Shown here: piece by piece, positions 6,686-12,671 of the stretch
How positions within the stretch are numbered: position 1 is the stretch's first letter
Layout of the letters: every line of letters begins with the position of its first letter
NCBI GenBank assembly: GCA_030044105.1
Contig: JASHWL010000093.1
Span: 1-15,633 of the forward strand
Direction: 5' to 3'
From: Thermoplasmata archaeon
GTDB lineage: Archaea; Thermoplasmatota; Thermoplasmata; Lutacidiplasmatales; UBA184
Length of the DNA stretch: 15,633 nt
The notes under the pieces: model-generated
What the model saw: the letters and a program-made list of their open reading frames with translations, nothing else
Told to the model about the DNA's origin: nothing
Database searches by the model: none
Position numbers and translations under genes: made by a program

Positions 6686-8518
6686 ATGAGCATGGTGGCG
6701 GGCCCCGCGGCCACGTCCCCGGGCGCGTCCGACCGGACGCCCCCGCTCCGCCCGGAGATCCTCTGCCTGCTGTTCGGGCTCACGATCTTCCTGGTCTTCC
6801 TCGCCCTCGAGCCGTACCTCTCCTACGCGGTCTTCGGCTCGGATTCGGGGGAGTACTTCCGGTTGACCGCGGACCTCGTCGCGACCGGGCGGGTGCCGAC
6901 GGGGAGCGCGTACGGCGGCTGGGGGACGGCGTACCCGGACTTCCCCGGGATCTTCCTCCTCGCCGGCGCGGGGTCGGAGGCGCTCGGGCTCGGACCGTTC
7001 ACGGCGCTCACGGTGATCGTCCCGGTGGTCTCCGTCCTCTCGGTCTTCCCGCTGTTCCTTCTCTTCCGCCGGATCTATCCGTACGACCCGGTGGCGCTGC
7101 TCGGCGCGGGCTTCGCCTCGGTCGCGATGCCCCGGCTGTTCTCGATCGCGCACCCGGCGCCGCTCGCGCTCGGGGACTTCCTCGCGGTGGCCGGGATCTG
7201 GATGTTCGTCGAAGGCCGGCGCGACGCGCGCTGGTACCTGCCGCTCGCGCTGACGAGCGGCGCGCTGATCGTGACGCACCACCTCTCCTCGTACTTCTTC
7301 GTGCTCGGAGCGCTCGGCGGACTCGTCCTGCTCGAGCTCTGGCGCCCGGGGCTGTGGAGCCGACGCTTCCCGCTGCGCGAGCTCGTCTTCCTCGGCGGCT
7401 TCGTCACGGCGACCTTCGTGTTCTGGTTCTTCGGCACGACCTCGTTCGTCGCGAAGGTGATCGACACGGTGTTCCGGCACCCGCCGCCCACGCCCGAGCT
7501 GTTCGCCGGGTTCGAGGGGGCCGCCCTCCTCGCGCTGCTGGGGTGCGCGCTCCTGATCTGGTGGCGACGGTCCCGGCGCCCCTCGCCGAAGCTCTGGGTG
7601 CGGCTCCCGACGGACCGCAGCGTGGTGCGGGACGCGCTGATCATCGCGGTCGGCGTGTTCGGCGGCATCGCGGTGCTGCTCGTCGTTCCGATCCCCGGCA
7701 CGATGCAGACGACGACCGTGAGCGCGATCCTCTGGTTCTCGCCGGTGATCGTCCTCGCGCTGTTCGCGTCCGGGAGCCGGCGCGCGCCCCGACCCGCCCG
7801 GCTGGGGCCGTTCGCGATCACCTGGATCGGCGCCGTGGCCCTGTCCGCCGGCCTCACGCTCGCATCGGGCGCGATCTCGGGCACGTCGGGCGCCAGCCTC
7901 GCGTCCGCCCTGCCGCCGGCGCGGCACGCCGAGTACCTGTTCATCCCCCTCGGCCTCCTGGTCGCGATCGGGGCCGCGCGGCTGCTCGCGCGGGTCCACG
8001 ACCGGGCCGGCCGCCGCGCCTTCCTCGCGGGCGTCGTCGGGATCACGGTCCTCCTCGCGGCGAACGCCGCGATCGTCTACCCGCCGCAGGCCGACTTCGG
8101 GGGCTTCGAGGAGGGGCTGACCCACGCGGACTCGGGGCTCTGGATGTGGATCGGGATCGCCGAACCCCCCACGGCGGTGGTCGCGAGCGACCATCGGCTG
8201 AGCTCGATGATCTTCGGGTTCGACGGCAATCCCGCGACGTGGGATTCGACGCCGGCCCTGTTCACGGGATCGAACTGGTCGCAGGCCCGCGCCGAGCTGG
8301 CCTCGTCGGACGCGCCGAACGCTCCCGGCCGCCCGATCGATCTCGTGGTCGTCGACTCGGTCATGCACACGGGGGTGGCGCTGGTCCCGTCCGGGGCCGC
8401 GCTCCCGCTCTCGGCGGCGGCGCTCCGGTGGTTCCAGTCGGCGCCGTTCGTCCCGATCTACGCGAGCGGACCGAACGTGGTCTACCTGGTCGACGCGTCG
8501 GAGATGCCCCCGGCGTAG
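6686..8518 (+). CDS. Polytopic membrane protein, GT-C glycosyltransferase-like
   Basis: A 610-aa integral membrane protein with about 10-12 hydrophobic segments between residues 25 and 465, followed by an extracytoplasmic globular region (about 470-610). Features fitting GT-C enzymes that use lipid-linked sugars: an acidic motif in the first outer loop, GSDSGEYF (51-58), just after TM1; TAYPDFPG (81-88); THHLSS (197-202); and PPARHAEY (410-417) before the last helices. The C-terminal region has an alpha/beta pattern (TAVVASDHRLSSMIFG, IDLVVVDSVM). Family members glycosylate surface proteins or lipids; the sugar and acceptor cannot be told here. The ATG at 6686 is used because the TATA-like element fits it, although a second ATG lies two codons on. 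Its 3' end overlaps mptE by 37 bp in convergent orientation. A non-catalytic membrane protein of the same fold is the alternative. Confidence 0.65.
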   Translation: MSMVAGPAATSPGASDRTPPLRPEILCLLFGLTIFLVFLALEPYLSYAVFGSDSGEYFRLTADLVATGRVPTGSAYGGWGTAYPDFPGIFLLAGAGSEALGLGPFTALTVIVPVVSVLSVFPLFLLFRRIYPYDPVALLGAGFASVAMPRLFSIAHPAPLALGDFLAVAGIWMFVEGRRDARWYLPLALTSGALIVTHHLSSYFFVLGALGGLVLLELWRPGLWSRRFPLRELVFLGGFVTATFVFWFFGTTSFVAKVIDTVFRHPPPTPELFAGFEGAALLALLGCALLIWWRRSRRPSPKLWVRLPTDRSVVRDALIIAVGVFGGIAVLLVVPIPGTMQTTTVSAILWFSPVIVLALFASGSRRAPRPARLGPFAITWIGAVALSAGLTLASGAISGTSGASLASALPPARHAEYLFIPLGLLVAIGAARLLARVHDRAGRRAFLAGVVGITVLLAANAAIVYPPQADFGGFEEGLTHADSGLWMWIGIAEPPTAVVASDHRLSSMIFGFDGNPATWDSTPALFTGSNWSQARAELASSDAPNAPGRPIDLVVVDSVMHTGVALVPSGAALPLSAAALRWFQSAPFVPIYASGPNVVYLVDASEMPPA

Positions 8519-9225
8519 GGGGCGAGGGAGCCGTCCCGGCGCCACGCGAGGATCGGGACCGGGCTCGACCGCGCGAGGTCGGTGAGGATCCGTCCCGCCC
8601 AGCGCAGCTTCGCGCGCTTGCGCTCGGCCTCCGCGGGGCTGGCCTCTTCCACCGCTTCCGGCTCGAAGCCCCACAGCAGGATCCGGCGGGCCCCCACGTG
8701 CTCGGCGAGGCAGGCGGCCCGGTCGCCGTCGGTGAATCCGCCCACGTCCAGCAGCGCGTCGGTCGGGGGTCCGGCCCAGGAGCCGGCGAGCGCGCCGGGG
8801 AACTGCGGGACCCACTCCTCGAGCGCCGGAAGGTTGTCCCCGTGCGCGTGCACGACCACCAGGCTGCCCCGCCGGTTGGCCGCGATCTCGGTGGGGATCG
8901 GCCCATCGAGGTCGGTGGCGATGACCGCGGGGACGATCCCCGCATCGAGACAGGGGGCCGTCGCGCCGTCCGCGGCGACCACGGTCGGGGCGGGCTGCTG
9001 GGAGGCGAGGCGCCAGATCGGCGGGGGTCCCGCCCGCGGCGCCAGGCCGACCACGACGACCTCGCGGCCGCGGAGCCGCTCCGCGGCGCGCGCGAGGCCC
9101 CCCGTCCGGGCCGGCGGGGGAAGGAGCTCGGTCAGCCGGCGCGCCGCGCGCTCCTCCGCCTCCATCGGGAAGGCGAACTCCCGTCGGATCTCTTCGTAGC
9201 GAGGCGCCCACGCTGCGAACTCCAT
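8482..9225 (-). CDS. mptE: 6-hydroxymethyl-7,8-dihydropterin pyrophosphokinase, MptE type
   Basis: Archaeal MptE (DUF115 family) transfers pyrophosphate from ATP to 6-hydroxymethyl-7,8-dihydropterin, the step before condensation with an aminobenzoate unit in the folate or methanopterin route. It is unrelated to bacterial FolK. In the 247-aa product I see VVAADGATAPCLDAGIVP (82-99), ATDLDG (103-108), VVVHAHGDN (123-131), GGFTDGDRA (162-170) and ILLWGFEPE (182-190), the conserved blocks in order; the Asp and His clusters are the likely metal and nucleotide ligands. The N-terminal 40 or so residues are a helical extension common in the family. The ATG is about 30 bp from the TATA element shared with ftsZ, giving a leader of about 3 nt. 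Its last 12 codons overlap the convergent GT-C-like gene. Whether the final cofactor is folate or a methanopterin is not visible here. Confidence 0.9.
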   Translation of the reverse strand: MEFAAWAPRYEEIRREFAFPMEAEERAARRLTELLPPPARTGGLARAAERLRGREVVVVGLAPRAGPPPIWRLASQQPAPTVVAADGATAPCLDAGIVPAVIATDLDGPIPTEIAANRRGSLVVVHAHGDNLPALEEWVPQFPGALAGSWAGPPTDALLDVGGFTDGDRAACLAEHVGARRILLWGFEPEAVEEASPAEAERKRAKLRWAGRILTDLARSSPVPILAWRRDGSLAPYAGGISDASTR

Positions 9226-9250
9226 TTTCGAGGGCGAGTCCGACCGACGC

Positions 9251-9258
9251 TTTATAAT
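9251..9258. promoter_or_regulatory. Shared TATA box of mptE and ftsZ
   Basis: TTTATAAT is the sole AT-rich element between divergent mptE (ATG 9225) and ftsZ (ATG 9297). Leftward it predicts a nearly leaderless mptE transcript; rightward a start near 9280 and an ftsZ leader of about 15 nt. Confidence 0.65.
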
Positions 9259-9275
9259 GGAGACCCTTCTCTTCG

Positions 9276-9293
9276 GGCGGTAGGGTTACCGCC
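9276..9293 (+). promoter_or_regulatory. Perfect 7-bp inverted repeat abutting the ftsZ start
   Basis: GGCGGTA, a 4-nt spacer GGGT, then TACCGCC, ending directly before GTG-ATG at 9294-9299. It overlaps the predicted ftsZ transcript start. As DNA it could be a dyad operator; as RNA it would form a hairpin masking the start region, though only if transcription begins before 9276. Confidence 0.5.
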
Positions 9294-9296
9294 GTG

Positions 9297-10430
9297 ATGC
9301 GACCGCTGGCTCAGGAGATCTTGTCCCACCTTCCCACCGATTCGAAGCGCGCGCCGGAGGCTCCGCCGCCGCCCTCGAACGACGACGCGGAGCTGGAGGC
9401 GGTCCTCGCCTCGCTCAAGACGAACATCAAAGTGGTCGGGTGCGGCGGCGGCGGCTGCAACACGATCAATCGGCTCGCGGAGGAGGGGCTCGCCGGCGCC
9501 GACATGATGGCGTGCAACACCGACGCGCAGCACCTGCTCACGATCCACGCGCCGAAGAAGATCCTGCTCGGCCGCCGGTTGACGCGGGGCCTCGGCGCCG
9601 GCGCGCTCCCGCAGGTCGGCGAGCAGGCGGCCCGCGAGGCGGAGGACGAGATCAAGAAGGCGCTCCAGAACTCCGACATGGTGTTCATCACGCTCGGGCT
9701 CGGCGGCGGGACGGGCACCGGCTCGGCGCCCGTCGTCGCGCAGGCCGCGAAGGACGCCAACGGCGGCAATCCTCTCACGATCGCGGTCTGCACCCTGCCG
9801 TTCGCGTCCGAGGGCCTCGTCCGCGCGGAGAACGCGATGTGGGGCCTCGAGCGGCTGCGCGGGAGCATCGACACCGTCATCACGATCCCGAACGACCGCC
9901 TGCTCGAGCTGGTCCCGCGCCTCCCGATCCAGACGGCGTTCAAGGTCGCGGACTCGGTGCTCGCCCGCGCGATCCGCGGGATCACCGAGATCATCACCCG
10001 GCCCGGCCTCGTGAACCTCGACTTCAACGACCTCCGCACGATCATGAAGGGCGGCGGCGTCGCGCTCATCGGGATCGGCGAGTCCGAGAGCGACAACCGG
10101 GCGGAGGACGCGGTCCTCGAGGCGATCAACTCCCCGCTCCTCCACGTCGACATCGCGGGCGCCACCGGCGCCCTCATCAACGTCACCGGCGGCCCCGACA
10201 TGACCGTCAGCGAGGCCCAGAAGGCCGCGGAGGTCGTCCAGAAGACGATCAGTCCGACCGCCCGCATCATCTGGGGGGCCGCGGTCGACCCGACGATGCA
10301 GAGCACGATCCGCGTGATGCTCGTGGTCACGGGCGTGAAGTCGCCGCAGATCTTCGGGTCCTCCCCACCGACCGCGCCGGGCAAGGGGCGTCCGGCCACG
10401 GCCCGCGACGAGATCGAGAACGTGCGGTAG
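9297..10430 (+). CDS. ftsZ: Cell division GTPase FtsZ
   Basis: Tubulin-like GTPase that polymerises into the division ring at mid-cell. The 377-aa product has the nucleotide-binding GCGGGGCNTI (48-57), NTD at 74-76, the tubulin signature GGGTGTG (136-142), the loop NDRLLE (199-204), and the catalytic T7 loop N240-L-D242-F-N-D245. The C-terminal domain GGGVALIGIGES to about 347 is intact. A charged N-terminal extension of about 42 residues precedes the fold, as in archaeal FtsZ1. The tail (350-377) is short, Pro/Arg-rich, and lacks the bacterial FtsA/ZipA-binding peptide. ATG at 9297 follows a GTG at 9294 in the same frame, so either may initiate and they differ by one residue. Divergent from mptE and upstream of secE-spt5-rpl11, a linkage seen in many euryarchaea. 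Assignment to FtsZ1 rather than FtsZ2 is likely but would need a tree. Confidence 0.96.
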   Translation: MRPLAQEILSHLPTDSKRAPEAPPPPSNDDAELEAVLASLKTNIKVVGCGGGGCNTINRLAEEGLAGADMMACNTDAQHLLTIHAPKKILLGRRLTRGLGAGALPQVGEQAAREAEDEIKKALQNSDMVFITLGLGGGTGTGSAPVVAQAAKDANGGNPLTIAVCTLPFASEGLVRAENAMWGLERLRGSIDTVITIPNDRLLELVPRLPIQTAFKVADSVLARAIRGITEIITRPGLVNLDFNDLRTIMKGGGVALIGIGESESDNRAEDAVLEAINSPLLHVDIAGATGALINVTGGPDMTVSEAQKAAEVVQKTISPTARIIWGAAVDPTMQSTIRVMLVVTGVKSPQIFGSSPPTAPGKGRPATARDEIENVR

Positions 10431-10451
10431 GGCCCGGCTCGGATCGGGCCC
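10430..10451 (+). repeat. GC-rich inverted repeat at the ftsZ stop codon
   Basis: GGGCCCG (10430-10436, starting at the last base of the ftsZ stop) pairs with CGGGCCC (10445-10451) across an 8-nt loop. A stable stem here could protect the ftsZ 3' end or assist termination, but no T-tract follows, so a terminator call is not supported. Confidence 0.4.
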
Positions 10452-10475
10452 GGTCGGGCCGCGTCCGTCGGGACA

Positions 10476-10491
10476 ACGGTTCAAGAACCGT
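10476..10491. promoter_or_regulatory. Dyad ACGGTTC-AA-GAACCGT upstream of secE promoter
   Basis: Two perfect 7-bp inverted arms around a 2-bp centre, about 60 bp before the secE TATA box. The symmetry and spacing suit binding by a dimeric helix-turn-helix regulator. A 12-bp perfect palindrome, CCTCCCGGGAGG, follows at 10502-10513. The 206-bp ftsZ-secE spacer holds nothing else recognisable apart from the promoter and leader elements listed separately. Confidence 0.45.
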
Positions 10492-10544
10492 GGCGCCTTC
10501 TCCTCCCGGGAGGGGGGGTCGGCGTGACGACCCGCAGGACGACC

Positions 10545-10553
10545 TTCATATAC
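10545..10553 (+). promoter_or_regulatory. TATA box of the secE-spt5-rpl11 operon
   Basis: TTCATATAC is the AT-rich element of the spacer. It predicts a transcript start near 10575 and a leader of about 60 nt, unusually long for this window, where most genes are nearly leaderless. Confidence 0.55.
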
Positions 10554-10583
10554 GCCCCCACGGTCGGGGGACCCCGTCGGACA

Positions 10584-10609
10584 CCGCCCGGGGCCCGCTC
10601 CCGGGACGG
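10584..10609 (+). other. Leader hairpin upstream of secE
   Basis: CCG-CCCGGG (10584-10592) can pair with CCCGGG-a-CGG (10600-10609) across a 7-nt loop, with one bulged A: nine G-C pairs. It would form in the predicted 5' leader about 15 nt before the ribosome-binding site. GC-rich DNA gives such stems by chance fairly often, so a regulatory role is tentative. Confidence 0.35.
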
Positions 10610-10622
10610 CCCGGCGCTCCAC

Positions 10623-10631
10623 GGTAGGTGA
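10623..10631 (+). promoter_or_regulatory. Strong ribosome-binding site deciding the secE start
   Basis: GGTAGGTGA contains AGGTGA, a good match to the archaeal anti-Shine-Dalgarno sequence, five bases before ATG 10637. An in-frame GTG at 10628 lies inside this site and cannot be the start. Confidence 0.7.
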
Positions 10632-10636
10632 ACCCC

Positions 10637-10882
10637 ATGGCCTTCCTCGACCGCGCCCGGCACGCGCAGGAGACGTTCGACGGACGCCTCCGCTCGCTGG
10701 GCCACGGCAAGTACGGGCGCATCCTCCGGATGGCCCGGCGGCCGACCTCCGAGGAGTACGTGAAGGTGCTCGAGGTCACGTGGATCGGGGCGGTCCTGAT
10801 CGGCCTCACCGGGTTCGCGCTCTACATCTTCTTCTCCCAGGCGGGCCCCTGGATCTGGGCAAACGTCTTCTCGGGTCTGTAG
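10637..10882 (+). CDS. secE: Preprotein translocase subunit SecE/Sec61-gamma
   Basis: Single-span clamp subunit of the SecYEbeta protein-conducting channel. The 81-aa product has an N-terminal amphipathic region, the family-typical RPTSEEYVKVLEVTWIG (35-51), and one transmembrane helix at about 49-67. At about 81 residues it is somewhat longer than many archaeal SecE proteins (near 60), the extra part being the basic N-terminus (1-30). The start is set by the AGGTGA site. It lies upstream of spt5 and rpl11, the classic archaeal order, which strengthens the call for such a short protein. First gene of the operon, with a hairpin-bearing leader of about 60 nt. The gap to spt5 is 24 bp. Confidence 0.88.
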   Translation: MAFLDRARHAQETFDGRLRSLGHGKYGRILRMARRPTSEEYVKVLEVTWIGAVLIGLTGFALYIFFSQAGPWIWANVFSGL

Positions 10883-10906
10883 GTTCCGCGCCCTCCGGTC
10901 CAGAGC

Positions 10907-11905
10907 ATGGCAGAGCACCCGGACGACGACGAGGGCATCGGTCTCCTGTCGGGCGGACCCGCCGACGCACCGCCCCGCCGGACGGAGGCGGCGGCCGTCC
11001 CGGCCGCGGCCGCGCCCGCGGCGCCGGTACCGGTGGCCCCGAAGCCGCAGGTCTCCACCTTCCTGACGCTCAAGGCGGCCGACGACACCGCGCGCGAGGT
11101 CACCGCGGGGACGGTCACCACGCTCAGCGCCGTGCTCACGAGCAAGGCCGGTGAGCCGCTGACCGTGCCGGTGAGCGTCGAGGTCGCGTACACCTCCACG
11201 TACCCGGGGGAGGGCGCGGAGTGGCCCGTGCGGTGGGTCCCGCCCGGGAAGAAGACGGCGGTGGACCTCTTCGCGCGGAAGATCACCGCGCCGGTGACGA
11301 TCCCGCCGGGCGCGGGCGTTCCGCTCTCCTTCGAGATCACGGCGCCGGTCGGCGTGCGCTACGGCGACCGCGTCGAGGTCCGCCTCAGCGTCGCCGACGG
11401 CGACGGCGGCGCGCCGCTGCGCCTCACGCTCGCCTCGGTCGCGCGCCAGGCCGTGCTCGCGATCAAGACCAGCCGCGGCTACGAGCGCGAGGTCGCGGAC
11501 ACGCTGCTCGCGCGCACGGACGACAAGCCGGACGTCGTGTTCGCGCTCCTGGTGCCCTCGTCGCTCCGCGGCTACGTCTTCGCGGAGGGCATGAGCTTCG
11601 AGGGCGTGCGCGAGATGCTCAAGGGGATCCGGAAGGCGCGGGGCCTGGTCGAGGGCGAGACGACCCTCAAGGAGGTCGAGCCGCTCCTGGTCCCGAAGAT
11701 CACGGTCGAAGGGTTCGTCGAGGGCGCGATCGTCGAGCTCATCTCGGGTCCGTTCAAGGGCGAGAAGGCGCGCGTCAAGAAGATCGACCAGACGAAGGAG
11801 GAGATCACGGTGGAGCTGATCGAGGCGGTGGTGCCGATCCCGGTCACGGTCCGGGGCGACCACGTGCGCATGCTCGAGCGGGGAGGCGGGAAGAGTGGCA
11901 GTTGA
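10907..11905 (+). CDS. spt5: Transcription elongation factor Spt5 with N-terminal extra domain
   Basis: Spt5/NusG clamps RNA polymerase with Spt4 and raises processivity. The C-terminal half of this 332-aa protein is a complete archaeal Spt5: NGN domain at about 183-266 (AIKTSRGYEREVADTLLAR, GYVFAEGM) and KOW domain at about 270-325 (GFVEGAIVELISGPFKGEKA). That alone matches the usual archaeal length of about 150. The N-terminal 180 residues are extra: an acidic start (1-10), a Pro/Ala linker (20-48), then about 130 residues of alternating hydrophobic strands (for example PLTVPVSVEVAYTSTYP and PLSFEITAPVGVRYGDRVEV) that look like an immunoglobulin-like beta-sandwich. I see no stop or start signal between the halves; the frame is continuous. 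The start is the ATG 24 bp after secE, without a clear Shine-Dalgarno site. Its 3' end overlaps rpl11 by 11 bp. The role of the extra region is unknown. Confidence 0.9.
   Translation: MAEHPDDDEGIGLLSGGPADAPPRRTEAAAVPAAAAPAAPVPVAPKPQVSTFLTLKAADDTAREVTAGTVTTLSAVLTSKAGEPLTVPVSVEVAYTSTYPGEGAEWPVRWVPPGKKTAVDLFARKITAPVTIPPGAGVPLSFEITAPVGVRYGDRVEVRLSVADGDGGAPLRLTLASVARQAVLAIKTSRGYEREVADTLLARTDDKPDVVFALLVPSSLRGYVFAEGMSFEGVREMLKGIRKARGLVEGETTLKEVEPLLVPKITVEGFVEGAIVELISGPFKGEKARVKKIDQTKEEITVELIEAVVPIPVTVRGDHVRMLERGGGKSGS
11881..11886 (+). promoter_or_regulatory. Ribosome-binding site for rpl11 inside spt5
   Basis: GGGAGG sits 8 bases before the GTG at 11895, within the last spt5 codons, supporting that non-ATG start and translational coupling. 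Confidence 0.55.
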
Positions 11906-12362
11906 GGTCAGCGTCCTGGTGGAGGGCGGGAAGGCCGCCGCCGGGGCGACGCTCGGCAGCGCCCTCGGTCCGCTCGGCGTGAACGTCGGCCAGGTCGTCG
12001 CGAAGATCAACGAGGAGACCAAGCAGTTCGCCGGCATGCGGGTCCCGGTCATCATCCGGGTCGACCCGAACACGCGCCAGTTCACGCTCGCGGTCGGTCG
12101 GCCGCCGGTCGCCGCCCTGCTCCTGAAGGAGGCCAAGAAGGAGAAGGGGTCCGGCAAGCCGAAGACGGAGGTCGTCGGCGACGTGAGCCTCGAGGCGGTC
12201 GGGCGGATCGCCGAGGCGAAGGGCGACGAGCTGCAGGGCCGGACCGCGGACGAGCGCGTGAACCAGGTGATCGGGACGTGCGTGTCGCTCGGGCTCACCG
12301 TCGGCGGGGAGGACCCGCGGGCGCTGCTGAAGACCCGGGTCGCCGCTCGGGGCGCGCGATGA
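11895..12362 (+). CDS. rpl11: 50S ribosomal protein L11 (uL11)
   Basis: Binds the GTPase-associated region of 23S rRNA and forms the base of the stalk that engages translation factors. The 155-aa product starts AVEVSVLVEGGKAAAG and carries the signature GSALGPLGVNVGQVVAKIN (21-39). The common GPALGPLG has Ser in place of the first Pro here. The rRNA-binding C-terminal domain includes VGDVSLEAVGRIAEAK (94-109) and VNQVIGTCVSLGLTV (122-136). A GTG start with GGGAGG upstream gives an 11-bp overlap with spt5. It ends in an ATGA junction (12359-12362) with the next small gene, so the two are probably translated together. The archaeal continuation rpl1-rpl10-rpl12 is not here. Length and order are otherwise normal. 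Confidence 0.96.
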   Translation: MAVEVSVLVEGGKAAAGATLGSALGPLGVNVGQVVAKINEETKQFAGMRVPVIIRVDPNTRQFTLAVGRPPVAALLLKEAKKEKGSGKPKTEVVGDVSLEAVGRIAEAKGDELQGRTADERVNQVIGTCVSLGLTVGGEDPRALLKTRVAARGAR

Positions 12363-12655
12363 TGGGAAGCCCCGGGGGACCGCCGCCCGACCTCTCCAAC
12401 GCGGAGATCGTCGACTACGAGACCGTGGGCGGCGACGGCAAGGTCCGCCTGAAGCTCAAGGACGGCTCGGTGGTCGAGGTCCGGCTCGAGATCATGAACA
12501 TCCTGCGGGCGGGCAACGATCCCAACACGGGGCTCCCGGCCTACATCGTGCAGTCGGCGCCGCTCGTGCGCCTGGTCGAGTGCCCGAAGGAGCTGCGGAA
12601 GCCGCCGCTCCGGCCGGGCGCGAAGGACCCGAAGGCGATCACCGGGTTCGGCTGA
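12359..12655 (+). CDS. Uncharacterised 98-aa protein coupled to rpl11
   Basis: I do not recognise the family. The start is ATG at 12359, overlapping the rpl11 stop as ATGA, with a second ATG at the next codon, 12362. A GTG further upstream in the same frame (12278) would lie deep inside rpl11 and is not credible. The product has a Gly/Pro-rich first 12 residues. A strand-rich core follows: AEIVDYETVGGDGKVRLKLK at 15-34, then DGSVVEVRLEIMNILRAGND at 35-54, with a valine/isoleucine alternation. Next come GLPAYIVQSAPLVRLVECPKE (58-78) and a Lys/Pro-rich tail. The pattern suggests a small beta-barrel-like fold, perhaps nucleic-acid binding, but that is inference. It is the last gene of the operon and ends 16 bp from the convergent amt stop. 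Confidence 0.75.
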   Translation: MMGSPGGPPPDLSNAEIVDYETVGGDGKVRLKLKDGSVVEVRLEIMNILRAGNDPNTGLPAYIVQSAPLVRLVECPKELRKPPLRPGAKDPKAITGFG

Positions 12656-12671
12656 GCGGCGACCCCGCGGC

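Noticed and set aside
6137..9211. 1024-codon minus-strand frame across the GT-C-like gene
   Set aside because: Highly charged low-complexity shadow; the real minus-strand genes here (6199-6555 and 8482-9225) use other frames with conserved motifs.
6612..9234. Shared 11-mer ATTTTCGAGGG at 6612-6622 and 9224-9234
   Set aside because: In a 15.6-kb window, pairs of identical 11-mers are expected by chance, and the two copies sit at different positions relative to promoters.
10430..10451. Intrinsic terminator after ftsZ
   Set aside because: The stem is good but no T-rich tract follows, and archaeal termination depends mainly on T-runs; kept only as an inverted repeat.
10471..10497. GGTTCAAGAACC resembling a tRNA T-arm
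   Set aside because: The loop has one base too many and lacks the conserved C61. No acceptor, D or anticodon arms can be paired upstream; it reads better as a symmetric dyad.
10481..12298. 605-codon minus-strand frame opposite secE-spt5-rpl11
   Set aside because: The translation has no recognisable motif, while the opposite strand carries three well-supported genes.
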